From Salmonella bongori NCTC 12419 (GTDB lineage: Bacteria; Pseudomonadota; Gammaproteobacteria; Enterobacterales; Enterobacteriaceae), in the NCBI RefSeq assembly GCF_000252995.1, contig NC_015761.1, positions 2,666,001-2,730,000 on the forward strand: a DNA stretch of 64,000 nt, in the 5' to 3' direction. The position numbers were made by a program, and so were the translations under genes. A model generated the notes under the pieces. It worked only from the letters and a program-made list of their open reading frames with translations. It made no database searches and was not told the DNA's origin. This document shows positions 16,356 through 25,231 of the stretch, piece after piece (the first letter of the stretch is position 1; each line of letters starts with the position of its first letter).

Positions 16356-17540
16356 ATGACGAAACCCACTCAGGGGCTTAGCCCGGCGCTGATCGTTTTA
16401 ATGTCTGTTGCTACCGGCCTGGCCGTCGCCAGCAACTACTACGTACAGCCGCTACTCGATACTATTGCGCATCAATTTTCACTTTCCGCCAGCGCCGCAG
16501 GGTTTATCGTTACCGCCGCGCAACTGGGCTATGCCGCTGGCCTGCTATTTCTGGTGCCGCTCGGCGACATGTTTGAACGCCGAACGCTTATCGTCTCCAT
16601 GACGTTGCTGGCCGCAGGCGGAATGCTGATCACCGCCAGTAGTCAATCGCTCAGCATGATGATCCTCGGCACGGCATTAACCGGATTGTTCTCTGTTGTG
16701 GCGCAGATTCTGGTTCCGCTGGCGGCCACACTTGCGACGCCCGACAAACGCGGCAAAGTAGTCGGCACTATTATGAGCGGCCTGCTACTGGGGATTCTGC
16801 TGGCGAGAACGGTCGCCGGACTACTGGCAAACCTTGGCGGGTGGCGCACTGTATTTTGGGTAGCATCGGTATTAATGACGCTAATGGCCGTCGCATTGTG
16901 GCGAGGACTGCCTAAAATCAATGTCGAAACCCATCTTAATTATCCGCAATTATTGGGTTCCGTATTCAGCCTGTTTATTCATGATAAATTGCTGCGAACC
17001 CGCGCGTTGCTGGGCTGTCTGACCTTTGCTAATTTCAGCATTCTTTGGACGTCGATGGCCTTTTTACTCGCCGCGCCGCCGTTTCACTATTCCGAAGGGA
17101 TGATTGGCCTGTTCGGCCTGGCGGGAGCGGCTGGCGCTCTGGGCGCACGTCCAGCCGGCGGATTGGCCGATAAAGGCAAATCACACCTTACTACCACGGT
17201 CGGATTACTGCTGCTGCTATTTTCCTGGCTGGCTATCTGGTTTGGGCACATCTCAGTCCTGGCGCTGATTATTGGCATTCTGATTCTGGATCTCACGGTC
17301 CAGGGTGTGCATATCACTAATCAGACGGTCATCTATCGCCTGCATCCGGACGCGCGTAATCGGCTCACCGCCGGCTATATGACCAGCTACTTTATCGGCG
17401 GTGCCGCCGGCTCGCTGATTTCCGCCTCGGCCTGGCAACATGCCGGATGGGCTGGCGTTTGCCTGGCGGGTATGACAGTAGCCATACTTAATCTGCTGGT
17501 CTGGTGGCGAGGTTTTCACCGCCAGGAAGCCGTAAATTAA
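16356..17540 (+). CDS. ygaY: MFS transporter, YgaY-type, intact
   Basis: A 394-residue major facilitator with 12 predicted helices. The first loop has the motif-A-like GDMFERRTLIV after helix 2. N-terminus MTKPTQGLSPALIVLMSVATG; substrate unknown, close in type to DHA1 drug/arabinose-like exporters. In E. coli K-12 the orthologous region ygaXY is broken; here one frame is continuous. It lies between proX and the ygaZ remnant, alone on its strand. The symbol is by position and similarity from memory. Confidence 0.82.
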   Translation: MTKPTQGLSPALIVLMSVATGLAVASNYYVQPLLDTIAHQFSLSASAAGFIVTAAQLGYAAGLLFLVPLGDMFERRTLIVSMTLLAAGGMLITASSQSLSMMILGTALTGLFSVVAQILVPLAATLATPDKRGKVVGTIMSGLLLGILLARTVAGLLANLGGWRTVFWVASVLMTLMAVALWRGLPKINVETHLNYPQLLGSVFSLFIHDKLLRTRALLGCLTFANFSILWTSMAFLLAAPPFHYSEGMIGLFGLAGAAGALGARPAGGLADKGKSHLTTTVGLLLLLFSWLAIWFGHISVLALIIGILILDLTVQGVHITNQTVIYRLHPDARNRLTAGYMTSYFIGGAAGSLISASAWQHAGWAGVCLAGMTVAILNLLVWWRGFHRQEAVN

Positions 17541-17569
17541 GCGGATAGTGAGCGTTTACCTTAGTTTAA

Positions 17570-17591
17570 GCTCCTTAGGGTGTTAAGGAGC
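17570..17591. terminator. Hairpin after ygaY (weak terminator candidate)
   Basis: GCTCCTTA (17570-17577) and TAAGGAGC (17584-17591) pair perfectly around a 6-base loop, 29 bp after the ygaY stop. The following bases are CCCCCAGTC rather than T, so termination is uncertain. Confidence 0.4.
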
Positions 17592-17664
17592 CCCCCAGTC
17601 TGTTAAGGTTATGCTATTCATTTATCATGGTTATTTTTATACCGGTGAAGAATAATATAATTCT

Positions 17665-17946
17665 ATGGAAAGCCCTGCCCCCTTATCTGCTTATGGGCCA
17701 ATAGTGCCTGCTCAAGGATCCGAAGGTTGTTCACCGATAGCCATCCGTGATGTTCCGGTGGCTTTTGCATTGGGGTTTAATGCCGCTTATCTGGCTGACG
17801 CCCCGCCCACTTATCGTTCTCTCCTGACGTTTTCTTGCAAGCGTCCGCCTTTTTCTCATCATTCATGGATTCATCGCAGGCGGCGCTTTACCAGGTCAAA
17901 TCTTCCCGCTGACGTCCCGGTCTGCGTGATACTGCCTGTTTTATAG
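17665..17946 (+). pseudogene. ygaZ: 5' remnant of ygaZ (branched-chain amino acid exporter subunit)
   Basis: ATG at 17665 reads MESPAPLSAYGPIVPAQGSEG..., then PIAIRDVPVAFALGFNA. This aligns with the start of YgaZ (MESP.P ... EG....PIVISYIPVAFAFGLNA). After about residue 50 the similarity stops and the frame becomes Arg/Pro-rich with no membrane helices. YgaZ is normally about 245 residues and is followed by ygaH; neither the remainder nor ygaH is present before emrR. So the valine-exporter pair found in E. coli here has been deleted, leaving a scar within the 496-bp ygaY-emrR gap. Confidence 0.7.
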
Positions 17947-18036
17947 CCTGTAAGAATAATTTTGGATTAATAATACATTTACTTTATTTGTCACTGTCGT
18001 TACTATATCGGCTGAAATTAATGAGGTCATACCCAA

Positions 18037-18567
18037 ATGGATAGTTCGTTTACGCCCATTGAACAAATGCTAAAATTTCGCGCCAGCCGTCACGAAGATT
18101 TTCCGTACCAGGAAATTCTTTTGACCCGCCTTTGTATGCATATGCAAGGCAAACTCCTGGAAAACCGCAATAAAATGCTGAAGGCTCAAGGGATTAACGA
18201 GACGTTGTTTATGGCGTTGATTACGCTGGAGTCTCAGGAAAACCACAGTATTCAGCCGTCTGAATTAAGCTGCGCGCTGGGTTCATCCCGCACCAATGCA
18301 ACACGCATTGCCGATGAACTGGAAAAACGCGGCTGGATTGAGCGTCGTGAGAGTGATAACGATCGCCGTTGTTTGCATCTGCAATTAACGGAGAAAGGTC
18401 AGGCTTTTTTGCAAGAAGTGCTTCCGCCTCAGCATCATTGTCTGCATCAGCTCTGGTCATCACTTAGCACTGCCGAAAAAGATCAACTCGAGCATATCAC
18501 CCGTAAGCTCCTGACGCGTCTTGATCAGATGGAGCAGGAAGGCACCGTTCTTGAGGCGCTTCGCTAA
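18037..18567 (+). CDS. emrR: MarR-family repressor EmrR (MprA)
   Basis: A 176-residue MarR-type winged-helix regulator. The DNA-binding part is about residues 70-125: SELSCALGSSRTNATRIADELEKRGWIERRESDNDRR, the last part being the wing. It represses emrRAB and is released by lipophilic drugs such as uncouplers and nalidixic acid (family knowledge). Length matches E. coli. It is followed by a hairpin and then emrA. Confidence 0.95.
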   Translation: MDSSFTPIEQMLKFRASRHEDFPYQEILLTRLCMHMQGKLLENRNKMLKAQGINETLFMALITLESQENHSIQPSELSCALGSSRTNATRIADELEKRGWIERRESDNDRRCLHLQLTEKGQAFLQEVLPPQHHCLHQLWSSLSTAEKDQLEHITRKLLTRLDQMEQEGTVLEALR

Positions 18568-18613
18568 CGCGTCGACCCGCTCAAAAATCCAGATTAATAA
18601 CCGGTAAGCGGAC

Positions 18614-18639
18614 AGGCCAGCATGCGTTATTGCTGGCCT
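18614..18639 (+). terminator. Hairpin between emrR and emrA
   Basis: AGGCCAGCA (18614-18622) and TGCTGGCCT (18631-18639) form a 9-bp stem with an 8-base loop, followed by TTCTGAC. The tail is poor in T, so it is more likely an attenuator allowing read-through into emrAB. Confidence 0.55.
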
Positions 18640-18693
18640 TTCTGACAACAGGTCGGCTCAGCCGATGTGAATAATAAGATCGTGGAGAACAAC

Positions 18694-19866
18694 ATGAGCG
18701 CAAATGCGGAGATTCAAACCCCGCAGCAATCGGCTAAGAAGAAAGGCAAACGCAAAACGGCGCTGCTACTTCTTACCTTGCTCTTTATTATTATTGCCGT
18801 GGCATATGGAATTTATTGGTTTTTAGTATTGCGTCATATTGAAGAGACAGATGATGCTTACGTGGCAGGGAACCAGGTTCAAATCATGGCGCAGGTGTCA
18901 GGCAGCGTGACGAAAGTCTGGGCTGATAACACTGACTTTGTTAAAGAGGGCGATGTTCTGGTCACGCTCGATCAGACCGATGCCAGACAGGCATTTGAAA
19001 AAGCCAAAACGGCGCTGGCCTCCAGCGTGCGTCAGACACACCAGCTGATGATTAACAGCAAGCAGCTACAGGCGAATATCGATGTGCAAAAAACTGCACT
19101 GGCGCAAGCGCAAAGCGATTTTAACCGCCGTGTACCGCTGGGTAATGCCAATCTTATTGGCCGCGAAGAGCTGCAGCACGCCCGTGATGCTGTTGCCAGC
19201 GCACAGGCCAAACTGGATGTCGCTATTCAACAGTACAATGCCAATCAGGCGATGATACTCAACAGTAAGCTGGAAGATCAGCCGGCGGTTCAACAAGCCG
19301 CAACCGAGGTACGCAACGCCTGGCTGGCGCTGGAACGTACCCGCATCGTCAGCCCTATGACCGGTTATGTCTCTCGCCGCGCCGTTCAGCCTGGCGCGCA
19401 GATTAGCCCCACCACGCCGTTGATGGCCGTCGTGCCTGCTACAGACCTGTGGGTAGACGCCAACTTTAAAGAGACGCAGCTAGCCAATATGCGCATTGGG
19501 CAGCCGGTCACGATTATCACCGATATTTATGGCGACGACGTCAAATACACCGGTAAAGTCGTTGGTCTGGATATGGGGACAGGCAGCGCCTTTTCGCTGT
19601 TGCCCGCGCAAAACGCGACGGGTAACTGGATTAAAGTCGTTCAGCGTCTGCCGGTACGCGTCGAACTGGATGCCCGGCAGTTAGAGCAACATCCGCTGCG
19701 TATAGGTTTATCGACGCTGGTAACGGTAGATACTGCTAACCGCGACGGTCAGGTACTGGCCAGCCAGGTACGAACGACGCCAGTGGCCGAAAGTAACGCA
19801 CGCGAAATTAATCTCGCGCCGGTCAATAAACTGATCGACGACATTGTGCAGGCTAACGCGGGTTAA
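18694..19866 (+). CDS. emrA: Multidrug efflux membrane-fusion protein EmrA
   Basis: A 390-residue HlyD-family adaptor: cytoplasmic basic N-terminus, one transmembrane helix (about residues 26-47), then biotinyl-lipoyl-like and long coiled-coil hairpin regions (about 90-210) and a beta-barrel. It links EmrB to TolC across the periplasm. ATG 18694 (MSANAEIQTP) has TGGAG upstream; the in-frame GTG at 18667 is unlikely. It lies between emrR and emrB in one operon. Confidence 0.96.
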   Translation: MSANAEIQTPQQSAKKKGKRKTALLLLTLLFIIIAVAYGIYWFLVLRHIEETDDAYVAGNQVQIMAQVSGSVTKVWADNTDFVKEGDVLVTLDQTDARQAFEKAKTALASSVRQTHQLMINSKQLQANIDVQKTALAQAQSDFNRRVPLGNANLIGREELQHARDAVASAQAKLDVAIQQYNANQAMILNSKLEDQPAVQQAATEVRNAWLALERTRIVSPMTGYVSRRAVQPGAQISPTTPLMAVVPATDLWVDANFKETQLANMRIGQPVTIITDIYGDDVKYTGKVVGLDMGTGSAFSLLPAQNATGNWIKVVQRLPVRVELDARQLEQHPLRIGLSTLVTVDTANRDGQVLASQVRTTPVAESNAREINLAPVNKLIDDIVQANAG

Positions 19867-19882
19867 TCCTGAGGTGCGTGTG

Positions 19883-21421
19883 ATGCAACAGCAAAAACCG
19901 CTGGAAGGCGCGCAGCTCGTCATCATGACGATCGCGCTGTCGCTGGCGACATTCATGCAGGTGCTGGACTCCACCATTGCCAATGTGGCTATTCCTACCA
20001 TCGCCGGGAACCTGGGGTCTTCCCTAAGCCAGGGGACATGGGTTATCACCTCTTTCGGGGTAGCGAACGCTATCTCGATTCCCTTAACCGGCTGGCTGGC
20101 GAAACGCTTTGGCGAAGTCAAACTGTTCATGTGGTCGACGGTAGCCTTTGCCGCTGCCTCCTGGGCCTGCGGCGTGTCGAACAGCCTGAATATGCTGATC
20201 TTCTTCCGCGTGGTTCAGGGTGTGGTGGCCGGGCCGCTGATTCCGCTCTCGCAAAGTCTGCTGCTGAATAACTATCCGCCTGCGAAACGTTCCATTGCGC
20301 TGGCGCTCTGGTCAATGACCGTCATTGTCGCGCCGATTTGCGGCCCGATTCTGGGGGGCTATATCAGCGATAACTACCACTGGGGATGGATTTTCTTCAT
20401 CAACGTACCGATTGGCGTTGCCGTCGTTTTGATGACGTTGCAAACGCTGCGCGGGCGCGAAACCCGTACCGAACAGCGGCGTATTGATGCTATCGGCCTG
20501 GCATTATTGGTGATAGGCATCGGCAGTCTGCAAATCATGCTCGATCGCGGTAAAGAGCTGGACTGGTTCTCTTCGCAGGAAATTATCATCCTGACCGTGG
20601 TGGCCGTCATCGCCATCAGTTTTCTGATTGTCTGGGAGCTGACTGACGATAACCCTATTGTCGATCTCTCTCTCTTTAAATCACGTAATTTCACTATCGG
20701 TTGTTTGTGTATCAGCCTTGCCTACATGCTCTATTTCGGCGCCATTGTTCTGCTGCCGCAGCTTTTGCAGGAGGTTTACGGCTATACCGCGACGTGGGCA
20801 GGTCTGGCGTCAGCGCCGGTCGGCATTATCCCGGTGATTCTGTCGCCGATTATCGGACGCTTCGCCCATAAACTGGATATGCGCAGGCTGGTCACGTTCA
20901 GCTTCATTATGTACGCCGTTTGTTTCTACTGGCGCGCCTGGACGTTCGAACCCGGTATGGATTTTGGCGCTTCTGCGTGGCCACAGTTTATTCAGGGGTT
21001 TGCCGTTGCCTGCTTCTTTATGCCGCTGACTACCATTACGCTCTCCGGGCTACCGCCCGAACGACTGGCGGCGGCATCAAGTCTGTCGAACTTCACGCGA
21101 ACGCTGGCAGGGTCAATCGGCACCTCGATTACCACCACCATGTGGACGGATCGTGAGTCGCTACACCATGCTCAGCTAACGGAGTCGGTCACGGCGTATA
21201 ATCCAAACGCTCAGGCCATGTACGATAAACTGGAAGGCTTAGGAATGACGCACCAACAAGCATCAGGCTGGATAGCCCAACAGATCACTAATCAGGGGCT
21301 GATTATTTCCGCCAATGAGATTTTCTGGATGTCAGCCGGGATATTCCTGGTACTGCTCGGCCTGGTCTGGTTTGCGAAACCGCCGTTCGGCGCGGGCGGC
21401 GGCGGGGGTGGCGCGCACTAA
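19883..21421 (+). CDS. emrB: Multidrug efflux MFS transporter EmrB
   Basis: A 512-residue DHA2-type major facilitator with 14 predicted helices; conserved VLDSTIANVAIPTI at helix 1 and GWLAKRFGEVKLF motif A. Uses proton motive force to export hydrophobic drugs through EmrA-TolC. The start is MQQQKPLEG at 19883, 16 bp after emrA; in-frame codons before it overlap emrA. It ends in a glycine-rich tail (GAGGGGGGAH) that looks odd but is normal in EmrB. A strong terminator follows. Confidence 0.96.
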   Translation: MQQQKPLEGAQLVIMTIALSLATFMQVLDSTIANVAIPTIAGNLGSSLSQGTWVITSFGVANAISIPLTGWLAKRFGEVKLFMWSTVAFAAASWACGVSNSLNMLIFFRVVQGVVAGPLIPLSQSLLLNNYPPAKRSIALALWSMTVIVAPICGPILGGYISDNYHWGWIFFINVPIGVAVVLMTLQTLRGRETRTEQRRIDAIGLALLVIGIGSLQIMLDRGKELDWFSSQEIIILTVVAVIAISFLIVWELTDDNPIVDLSLFKSRNFTIGCLCISLAYMLYFGAIVLLPQLLQEVYGYTATWAGLASAPVGIIPVILSPIIGRFAHKLDMRRLVTFSFIMYAVCFYWRAWTFEPGMDFGASAWPQFIQGFAVACFFMPLTTITLSGLPPERLAAASSLSNFTRTLAGSIGTSITTTMWTDRESLHHAQLTESVTAYNPNAQAMYDKLEGLGMTHQQASGWIAQQITNQGLIISANEIFWMSAGIFLVLLGLVWFAKPPFGAGGGGGGAH

Positions 21422-21422
21422 T

Positions 21423-21454
21423 AAAAAAGCCAGTTCACATGAACTGGCTTTTTT
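21423..21454. terminator. Bidirectional terminator after emrB
   Basis: A-run, stem AGCCAGTTC/GAACTGGCT with a 4-base loop, then a T-run (21449-21454). Symmetric A- and T-tracts suggest it also works leftward. Confidence 0.93.
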
Positions 21455-21467
21455 GCGCTGGAGAGTT

Positions 21468-21550
21468 ATGCCGGATATCGGCGTTGCCTTATCCGGCTTA
21501 CGCAGCCCCTGTCCAACATGAAGGCCCGGTAAGCGTTAGCGCCACCGGGT
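21468..21550. repeat. BIME (two REP units) between emrB and luxS
   Basis: Unit one TGCCGGATATC...CTTATCCGGC (21468-21498), unit two GGCCCGGTAAGCG...CACCGGGT (21523-21550). It lies between convergent emrB and luxS. Confidence 0.85.
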
Positions 21551-21570
21551 CACAAGGGGATAGCTAATAG

Positions 21571-22086
21571 CTAAATGTGCAATTCCTGCAGCTTCTCTTT
21601 CGGCAGCGCCAGCTCTTTATTGTTATTCACGCGAATATCGCGCTCCAGTATGTGGCGGGCGATCTCCTGCGCTTCGTTCAGGGAGTGCATCTGATATGTA
21701 CCACACTGGTAGACATTTAATTCCGGGATCTGGTTTTGATCCTGCACTTTCAATACATCGGCCATCGCCGCTTTCCATGCGTCAGCAACACGCTGCTCGT
21801 CCGGTGTACCAATCAGGCTCATATAGAAACCGGTACGACAGCCCATCGGTGAGATATCAATAATCTCTACTCCGTTACCATTGAGATGATCGCGCATAAA
21901 GCCAGCAAACAGATGCTCAAGCGTATGGATACCTTTTTCTGGCATCACTTCCTTATTCGGGACGCAAAAACGTAGATCAAAAACGGTGATGGTATCACCA
22001 TGTGGGGTATTCATCGTTTTTGCCACGCGGACTGCCGGCGCTTGCATCCGGGTATGATCGACTGCGAAGCTATCTAACAATGGCAT
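21571..22086 (-). CDS. luxS: S-ribosylhomocysteine lyase LuxS
   Basis: A 171-residue metalloenzyme that splits S-ribosylhomocysteine into homocysteine and DPD, the precursor of autoinducer-2. The metal site is HTLEHL (His54, Glu57, His58) with Cys128 in YQCGTY; catalytic Cys83 is in MGCRTGF. Start MPLLDSFAVDHTRM has a GGAGGTGA ribosome site. The sRNA gene micA starts in the opposite direction 67 bp before the luxS start codon, so the two upstream regions overlap. Confidence 0.98.
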   Translation of the reverse strand: MPLLDSFAVDHTRMQAPAVRVAKTMNTPHGDTITVFDLRFCVPNKEVMPEKGIHTLEHLFAGFMRDHLNGNGVEIIDISPMGCRTGFYMSLIGTPDEQRVADAWKAAMADVLKVQDQNQIPELNVYQCGTYQMHSLNEAQEIARHILERDIRVNNNKELALPKEKLQELHI

Positions 22087-22120
22087 TTAGTCACCTCCGA
22101 TAATTTTTTTAAAATAAACT

Positions 22121-22147
22121 GAACTCTTTGTTCCGGGGCGGGTCTGA
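22121..22147 (+). promoter_or_regulatory. Sigma-E promoter of micA
   Basis: GAACTC (22121-22126) and TCTGA (22143-22147) fit the sigma-E -35 and -10 elements with a 16-bp spacer; the known micA 5' end lies 6-7 bases downstream. This makes micA part of the envelope stress response. Confidence 0.75.
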
Positions 22148-22153
22148 GTATAT

Positions 22154-22227
22154 GAAAGACGCGCATTTGTTATCATCATCCCTGTTTTCAGAGATGAAAT
22201 TTTGGCCACTCCGTGAGTGGCCTTTTT
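22154..22227 (+). ncRNA. micA: MicA small RNA
   Basis: The sequence starts GAAAGACGCGCATTTGTTAT, the conserved 5' region that pairs with ompA mRNA, and ends with the hairpin TGGCCACTC/GAGTGGCC plus a T5 run. MicA is an Hfq-dependent, sigma-E-induced repressor of outer-membrane porins (ompA, lamB) and of phoPQ. Its position between luxS and gshA is the normal one. Confidence 0.95.
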
Positions 22228-22235
22228 CTTTTGGG

Positions 22236-23792
22236 TCAGGCGTGTTTTGCAAGCCACGCGGCAAACGGCTCGGTATCCGCCGCTTCAAGTTCCTGCTGGC
22301 GACGAACTGAGGCGTCACGTTCAGCAATAAACTCTTCTTCCTGCAAAATCTCTAACGGCTCTTCACGCAGCAGATTACGGTAAGCCTCGCCAAGCGCTTT
22401 CCCTGTGCCGCCAATGCCTGTATCAATCATCGAGCGAAGGATACGCGCGGAGAACGTCAGCTCAGGGTTATCAAAACAGGCAACCAACTCGTCGCATACT
22501 TTCTGATAATCCTCTCCCCCGTGGATACTGTCCAGAGTTTGCGCTACACGTTTTAGATCGCGGAAGAGATCTTTCCCTACTTCAGGTAACGGGAATTGCG
22601 CGGTTTCACAGCCAATTCCCAGCGTAAGCCCCGGCTTACGACCTTCCAGAATAACGCGATTCCAGTTGGTGCGCGTACACAATAGCTCACTACTGCTCAT
22701 CTCAGGCGCATCAGCCAGCACGCACCAGACCATAAACAGATCGAGGAAACGTACCTGTTGCTCATCTACGCCAATCGGCGAAAAGGGATTGATATCCAGA
22801 GAACGTACTTCAATATATTCAATACCGCCGCGTAACAGCGCATCTGAAGGCGATTCGCCGCTGCGCGTCACACGCTTGGGACGAATAGGCGCATACAGTT
22901 CATTTTCAATTTGCAGAACGTTACTGTTAATCTGTAATCGCTTACCGTCTTTCTCCAGACCAATCTGCGCATACTCTTCTGATGGCGTTTTAATCGCCCG
23001 CTTCAGACCTGCGACATATTCATGCAAATCGTTAAATGTAATACCCAGATTACTTTGCGACTTATTGGTATACCCCAAATCGCTCAAACGCAGCGACGTC
23101 GCATACGGCAGGTAATACATACCGCAGTCCGTTTTTTCAAACGGTAATGTGGTCGGCTTTCCTTGCAGGAAGGATGAACAAATGGCCGGAGAAGCGCCAA
23201 ACAGATACGGGATGACCCAGCCAAAACGGTAATAGTTGCGAATCAGGCGGAAGTAACCAGCAGAGATTTTTTCTTTTGCCGCTTCGCCTTCCGTCACGCC
23301 GCATTTCGCCTGCCAGAACGTCATCGGTAATGAAAAATTGTAATGTACGCCGGAGATGGTTTGCATCAAAGCGCCATAACGATTTTTCAGCCCTTCCCGA
23401 TAGAGCGTTTTAAAGCGCCCCGTATTTGATGTACCGTACTGCGCCAGCTCAATATCCTGCCCCTTTGCAATATAGCAAGGCATACTTAATGGCCACATCC
23501 GCTCATCGCCCAGCTTCCTGGCCGTGTAACGATGGAGATCGCGCATAAAGGTCAGCATATGCTGGATATCACCATCGACTGGCGTAATAAACTCCAGCAA
23601 TGCTTCCGCAAAATCTGTCGTAATCCATTTATGGGTCAACGCCGAGCCTAACGCTTCAGGATGACCCGTTGTCGCCAGCGTGCCATCAGCATTTACACGC
23701 AGCGTTTCGCGCTCTAACCCGCGCTGTATCCCCTTTAACGCCTGAGGATGTTTTTCCAGCCAGGCCAGAGCCTGTGATACGTCCGGGATCAA
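22236..23792 (-). CDS. gshA: Glutamate-cysteine ligase GshA
   Basis: A 518-residue enzyme for the first step of glutathione synthesis (gamma-proteobacterial type). Conserved blocks include RGLERETLRV near residues 24-33, HKWITTDFAEALLEFITP near 53-70 and GGIEYIEVRSLDINPF near 325-340. The start is TTG at 23790-23792 with GGGAGG six bases upstream, as in E. coli where the weak codon limits synthesis. The stop lies only 9 bp from the MicA terminator, opposite strand. Confidence 0.97.
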   Translation of the reverse strand: MIPDVSQALAWLEKHPQALKGIQRGLERETLRVNADGTLATTGHPEALGSALTHKWITTDFAEALLEFITPVDGDIQHMLTFMRDLHRYTARKLGDERMWPLSMPCYIAKGQDIELAQYGTSNTGRFKTLYREGLKNRYGALMQTISGVHYNFSLPMTFWQAKCGVTEGEAAKEKISAGYFRLIRNYYRFGWVIPYLFGASPAICSSFLQGKPTTLPFEKTDCGMYYLPYATSLRLSDLGYTNKSQSNLGITFNDLHEYVAGLKRAIKTPSEEYAQIGLEKDGKRLQINSNVLQIENELYAPIRPKRVTRSGESPSDALLRGGIEYIEVRSLDINPFSPIGVDEQQVRFLDLFMVWCVLADAPEMSSSELLCTRTNWNRVILEGRKPGLTLGIGCETAQFPLPEVGKDLFRDLKRVAQTLDSIHGGEDYQKVCDELVACFDNPELTFSARILRSMIDTGIGGTGKALGEAYRNLLREEPLEILQEEEFIAERDASVRRQQELEAADTEPFAAWLAKHA

Positions 23793-23868
23793 ATTGACCT
23801 CCCGCCTGTCAAAATCGTTTTAATAAGCATAACTGTAATGGCGACCATGCTTGCCAAACCTACAATTA

Positions 23869-24294
23869 TTACCACCACATCATGCCCTGAATCGTCGCCA
23901 CTGCGAGCGCAACATAGCGCAGCGCTTTGCCAAGACACAAAAAAAAGATCGTCCGTCCCCACGGAATGCGCATCCATCCCGCTAACAGGCACAACAAATC
24001 ACCGATTACCGGCATCCAGCTTAATAATAGTGTGGCTGCACCATAACGCTTTAGCCAGCCAGTCGCTTTTTCTTGCCAGCGCGATGTTTTGCGCAGCGGA
24101 AACAAACGCCCAAGAATAACGTTAGTTACCCCTCCAAGGCTATTACCCATTGTTGCGGTTAAGACCAGGGCCCAGGGATGACTGACGCCTGAAACCAGCA
24201 TAGCAACCAAAACAATTTCAGAATTACCGGGTAACAGCGTCGCGCTGAGAAAACTACTGGCAAACAGAGACAGGAGCGACAGTCCGTCACTCAC
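23869..24294 (-). CDS. yqaA: DedA/SNARE-associated membrane protein YqaA
   Basis: A 141-residue inner-membrane protein of the VTT/DedA-like superfamily, with the conserved segment LPGNSEIVLVAML near residues 21-33 and a GNSLGGVTNVILGR loop near 50-63. Three or four hydrophobic segments. Precise function is unknown; homologues act in lipid scrambling or membrane homeostasis. Its start overlaps the yqaB stop by 4 bp (24291-24294), so the two are co-translated. Confidence 0.9.
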   Translation of the reverse strand: MSDGLSLLSLFASSFLSATLLPGNSEIVLVAMLVSGVSHPWALVLTATMGNSLGGVTNVILGRLFPLRKTSRWQEKATGWLKRYGAATLLLSWMPVIGDLLCLLAGWMRIPWGRTIFFLCLGKALRYVALAVATIQGMMWW

Positions 24295-24857
24295 AATAGT
24301 CGAACATCCACAGCATCCATTCCTGCCGCCCGCGCCGCCTGTAAACCAAAATCGGCATCTTCAAACACGACGCACTGCTCTGGCATAACGCCCATCCGCT
24401 GCGCGCAAAGTAAGAAGGTGTCGGGTGCTGGTTTGTGATGCTGTACGTGGTCTGCCGCAACAACTGCATCAAAATAACGACGCAGTCCCAGATGCGCCAG
24501 CAATGCTTCCGCAATGGCGCTTTCACTGCCAGTACCGACCGCCATAGGACGCCGGCCATGCCATGTTCGGACCACCTCAACCAACGGCAGCGGTTCTACG
24601 CAATCCAACAGGATAGTTTTTACCGTGTCGGTTTTTTCACGCGCCAGTGACCGGGGATCGAGATCGGCATGGTTAAGCTCAATAATTGACTGAGCGATAC
24701 GCCAGGTTGGCGAACCGTTAAGCGCGACCATCGCCTGTTCATCAAAACGAAGACCATATCGCCCCAAAACCTCACGCCACGCTTTGCGATGCGTTGGTTC
24801 GGTATCCAGGAGGGTACCGTCCATATCAAAAATCAAACCAGCATAACGTGCGTACAT
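24291..24857 (-). CDS. yqaB: HAD sugar phosphatase YqaB
   Basis: A 188-residue HAD-superfamily phosphatase with nucleophile motif FDMDGTLLD (Asp11), motif II GTGSES and motif III with VVFEDADFGLQAA. E. coli YqaB hydrolyses fructose-1-phosphate and 6-phosphogluconate. Start MYARYAGLIFD at 24857; the open frame continues upstream to 24965 but this part is outside the family and runs towards the tRNA cluster. Translationally coupled to yqaA. Confidence 0.93.
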   Translation of the reverse strand: MYARYAGLIFDMDGTLLDTEPTHRKAWREVLGRYGLRFDEQAMVALNGSPTWRIAQSIIELNHADLDPRSLAREKTDTVKTILLDCVEPLPLVEVVRTWHGRRPMAVGTGSESAIAEALLAHLGLRRYFDAVVAADHVQHHKPAPDTFLLCAQRMGVMPEQCVVFEDADFGLQAARAAGMDAVDVRLL

Positions 24858-24957
24858 GGTGTTCTCGCAAGCCAAATAACCAGGCTGTACTTTATCGCAA
24901 TTGGTTGATTTTGTCGCGGATAGAGATGAAGAGAAACGTTCAGGATAAGGGAAAAGA

Positions 24958-25092
24958 TGGTACATCCGGGAGGATTACTCGCCTTACAGGCTCGCCCTGC
25001 GGGCCGTTGCTGAAGCAACGTTATCCTTCCTGGTGCCAGCGGTGATTACCGCTATCTTATCCGCATCTTCATCGCTGAAAGTACGGAGAATA
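24958..25092 (-). repeat. 135-bp tRNA-associated repeat, copy 1
   Basis: It begins (plus strand) with TGGTACATCCGGGAGGATT, nearly the 3' end of the neighbouring tRNA-Arg genes including CCA, then departs into ACTCGCCTTACAGGCTCGCC and a GGGCCGTTGCTGAAGCAACG hairpin region. It is nearly identical to 25232-25366 and, like it, directly follows a tRNA-Arg gene in the direction of transcription. The layout resembles the rtT repeats of the E. coli tyrT operon. Confidence 0.85.
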
Positions 25093-25169
25093 TGGTGCAT
25101 CCGGGAGGATTCGAACCTCCGACCGCTCGGTTCGTAGCCGAGTACTCTATCCAGCTGAGCTACGGATGC
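25093..25169 (-). tRNA. argV: tRNA-Arg (ACG), distal copy
   Basis: 77 nt on the minus strand including encoded CCA: GCATCCGTAGCTCAGC 5' part, anticodon loop CTACGAA giving ACG (read as ICG), TTCGAAT T-loop, and acceptor end GGATGCACCA. It is the copy farthest from the promoter. Part of a serV-argVYZQ-type cluster; assignment of individual argQ/V/Y/Z names is arbitrary because the copies are identical. Confidence 0.97.
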
Positions 25170-25231
25170 ATCGGGAAACTTGCTTTACTGCTGATGTTGA
25201 TACCGCTGAAAAAGCCATATCAGATAAGAGA

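Noticed and set aside
21379..21421. Glycine-rich C-terminus of EmrB as a possible frameshift tail
   Set aside because: This tail is normal for enterobacterial EmrB and the length is the expected 512 residues.
23789..23992. 67-codon minus-strand frame across the yqaA-gshA gap
   Set aside because: It overlaps yqaA in another frame, lacks a ribosome site and shows no family match.
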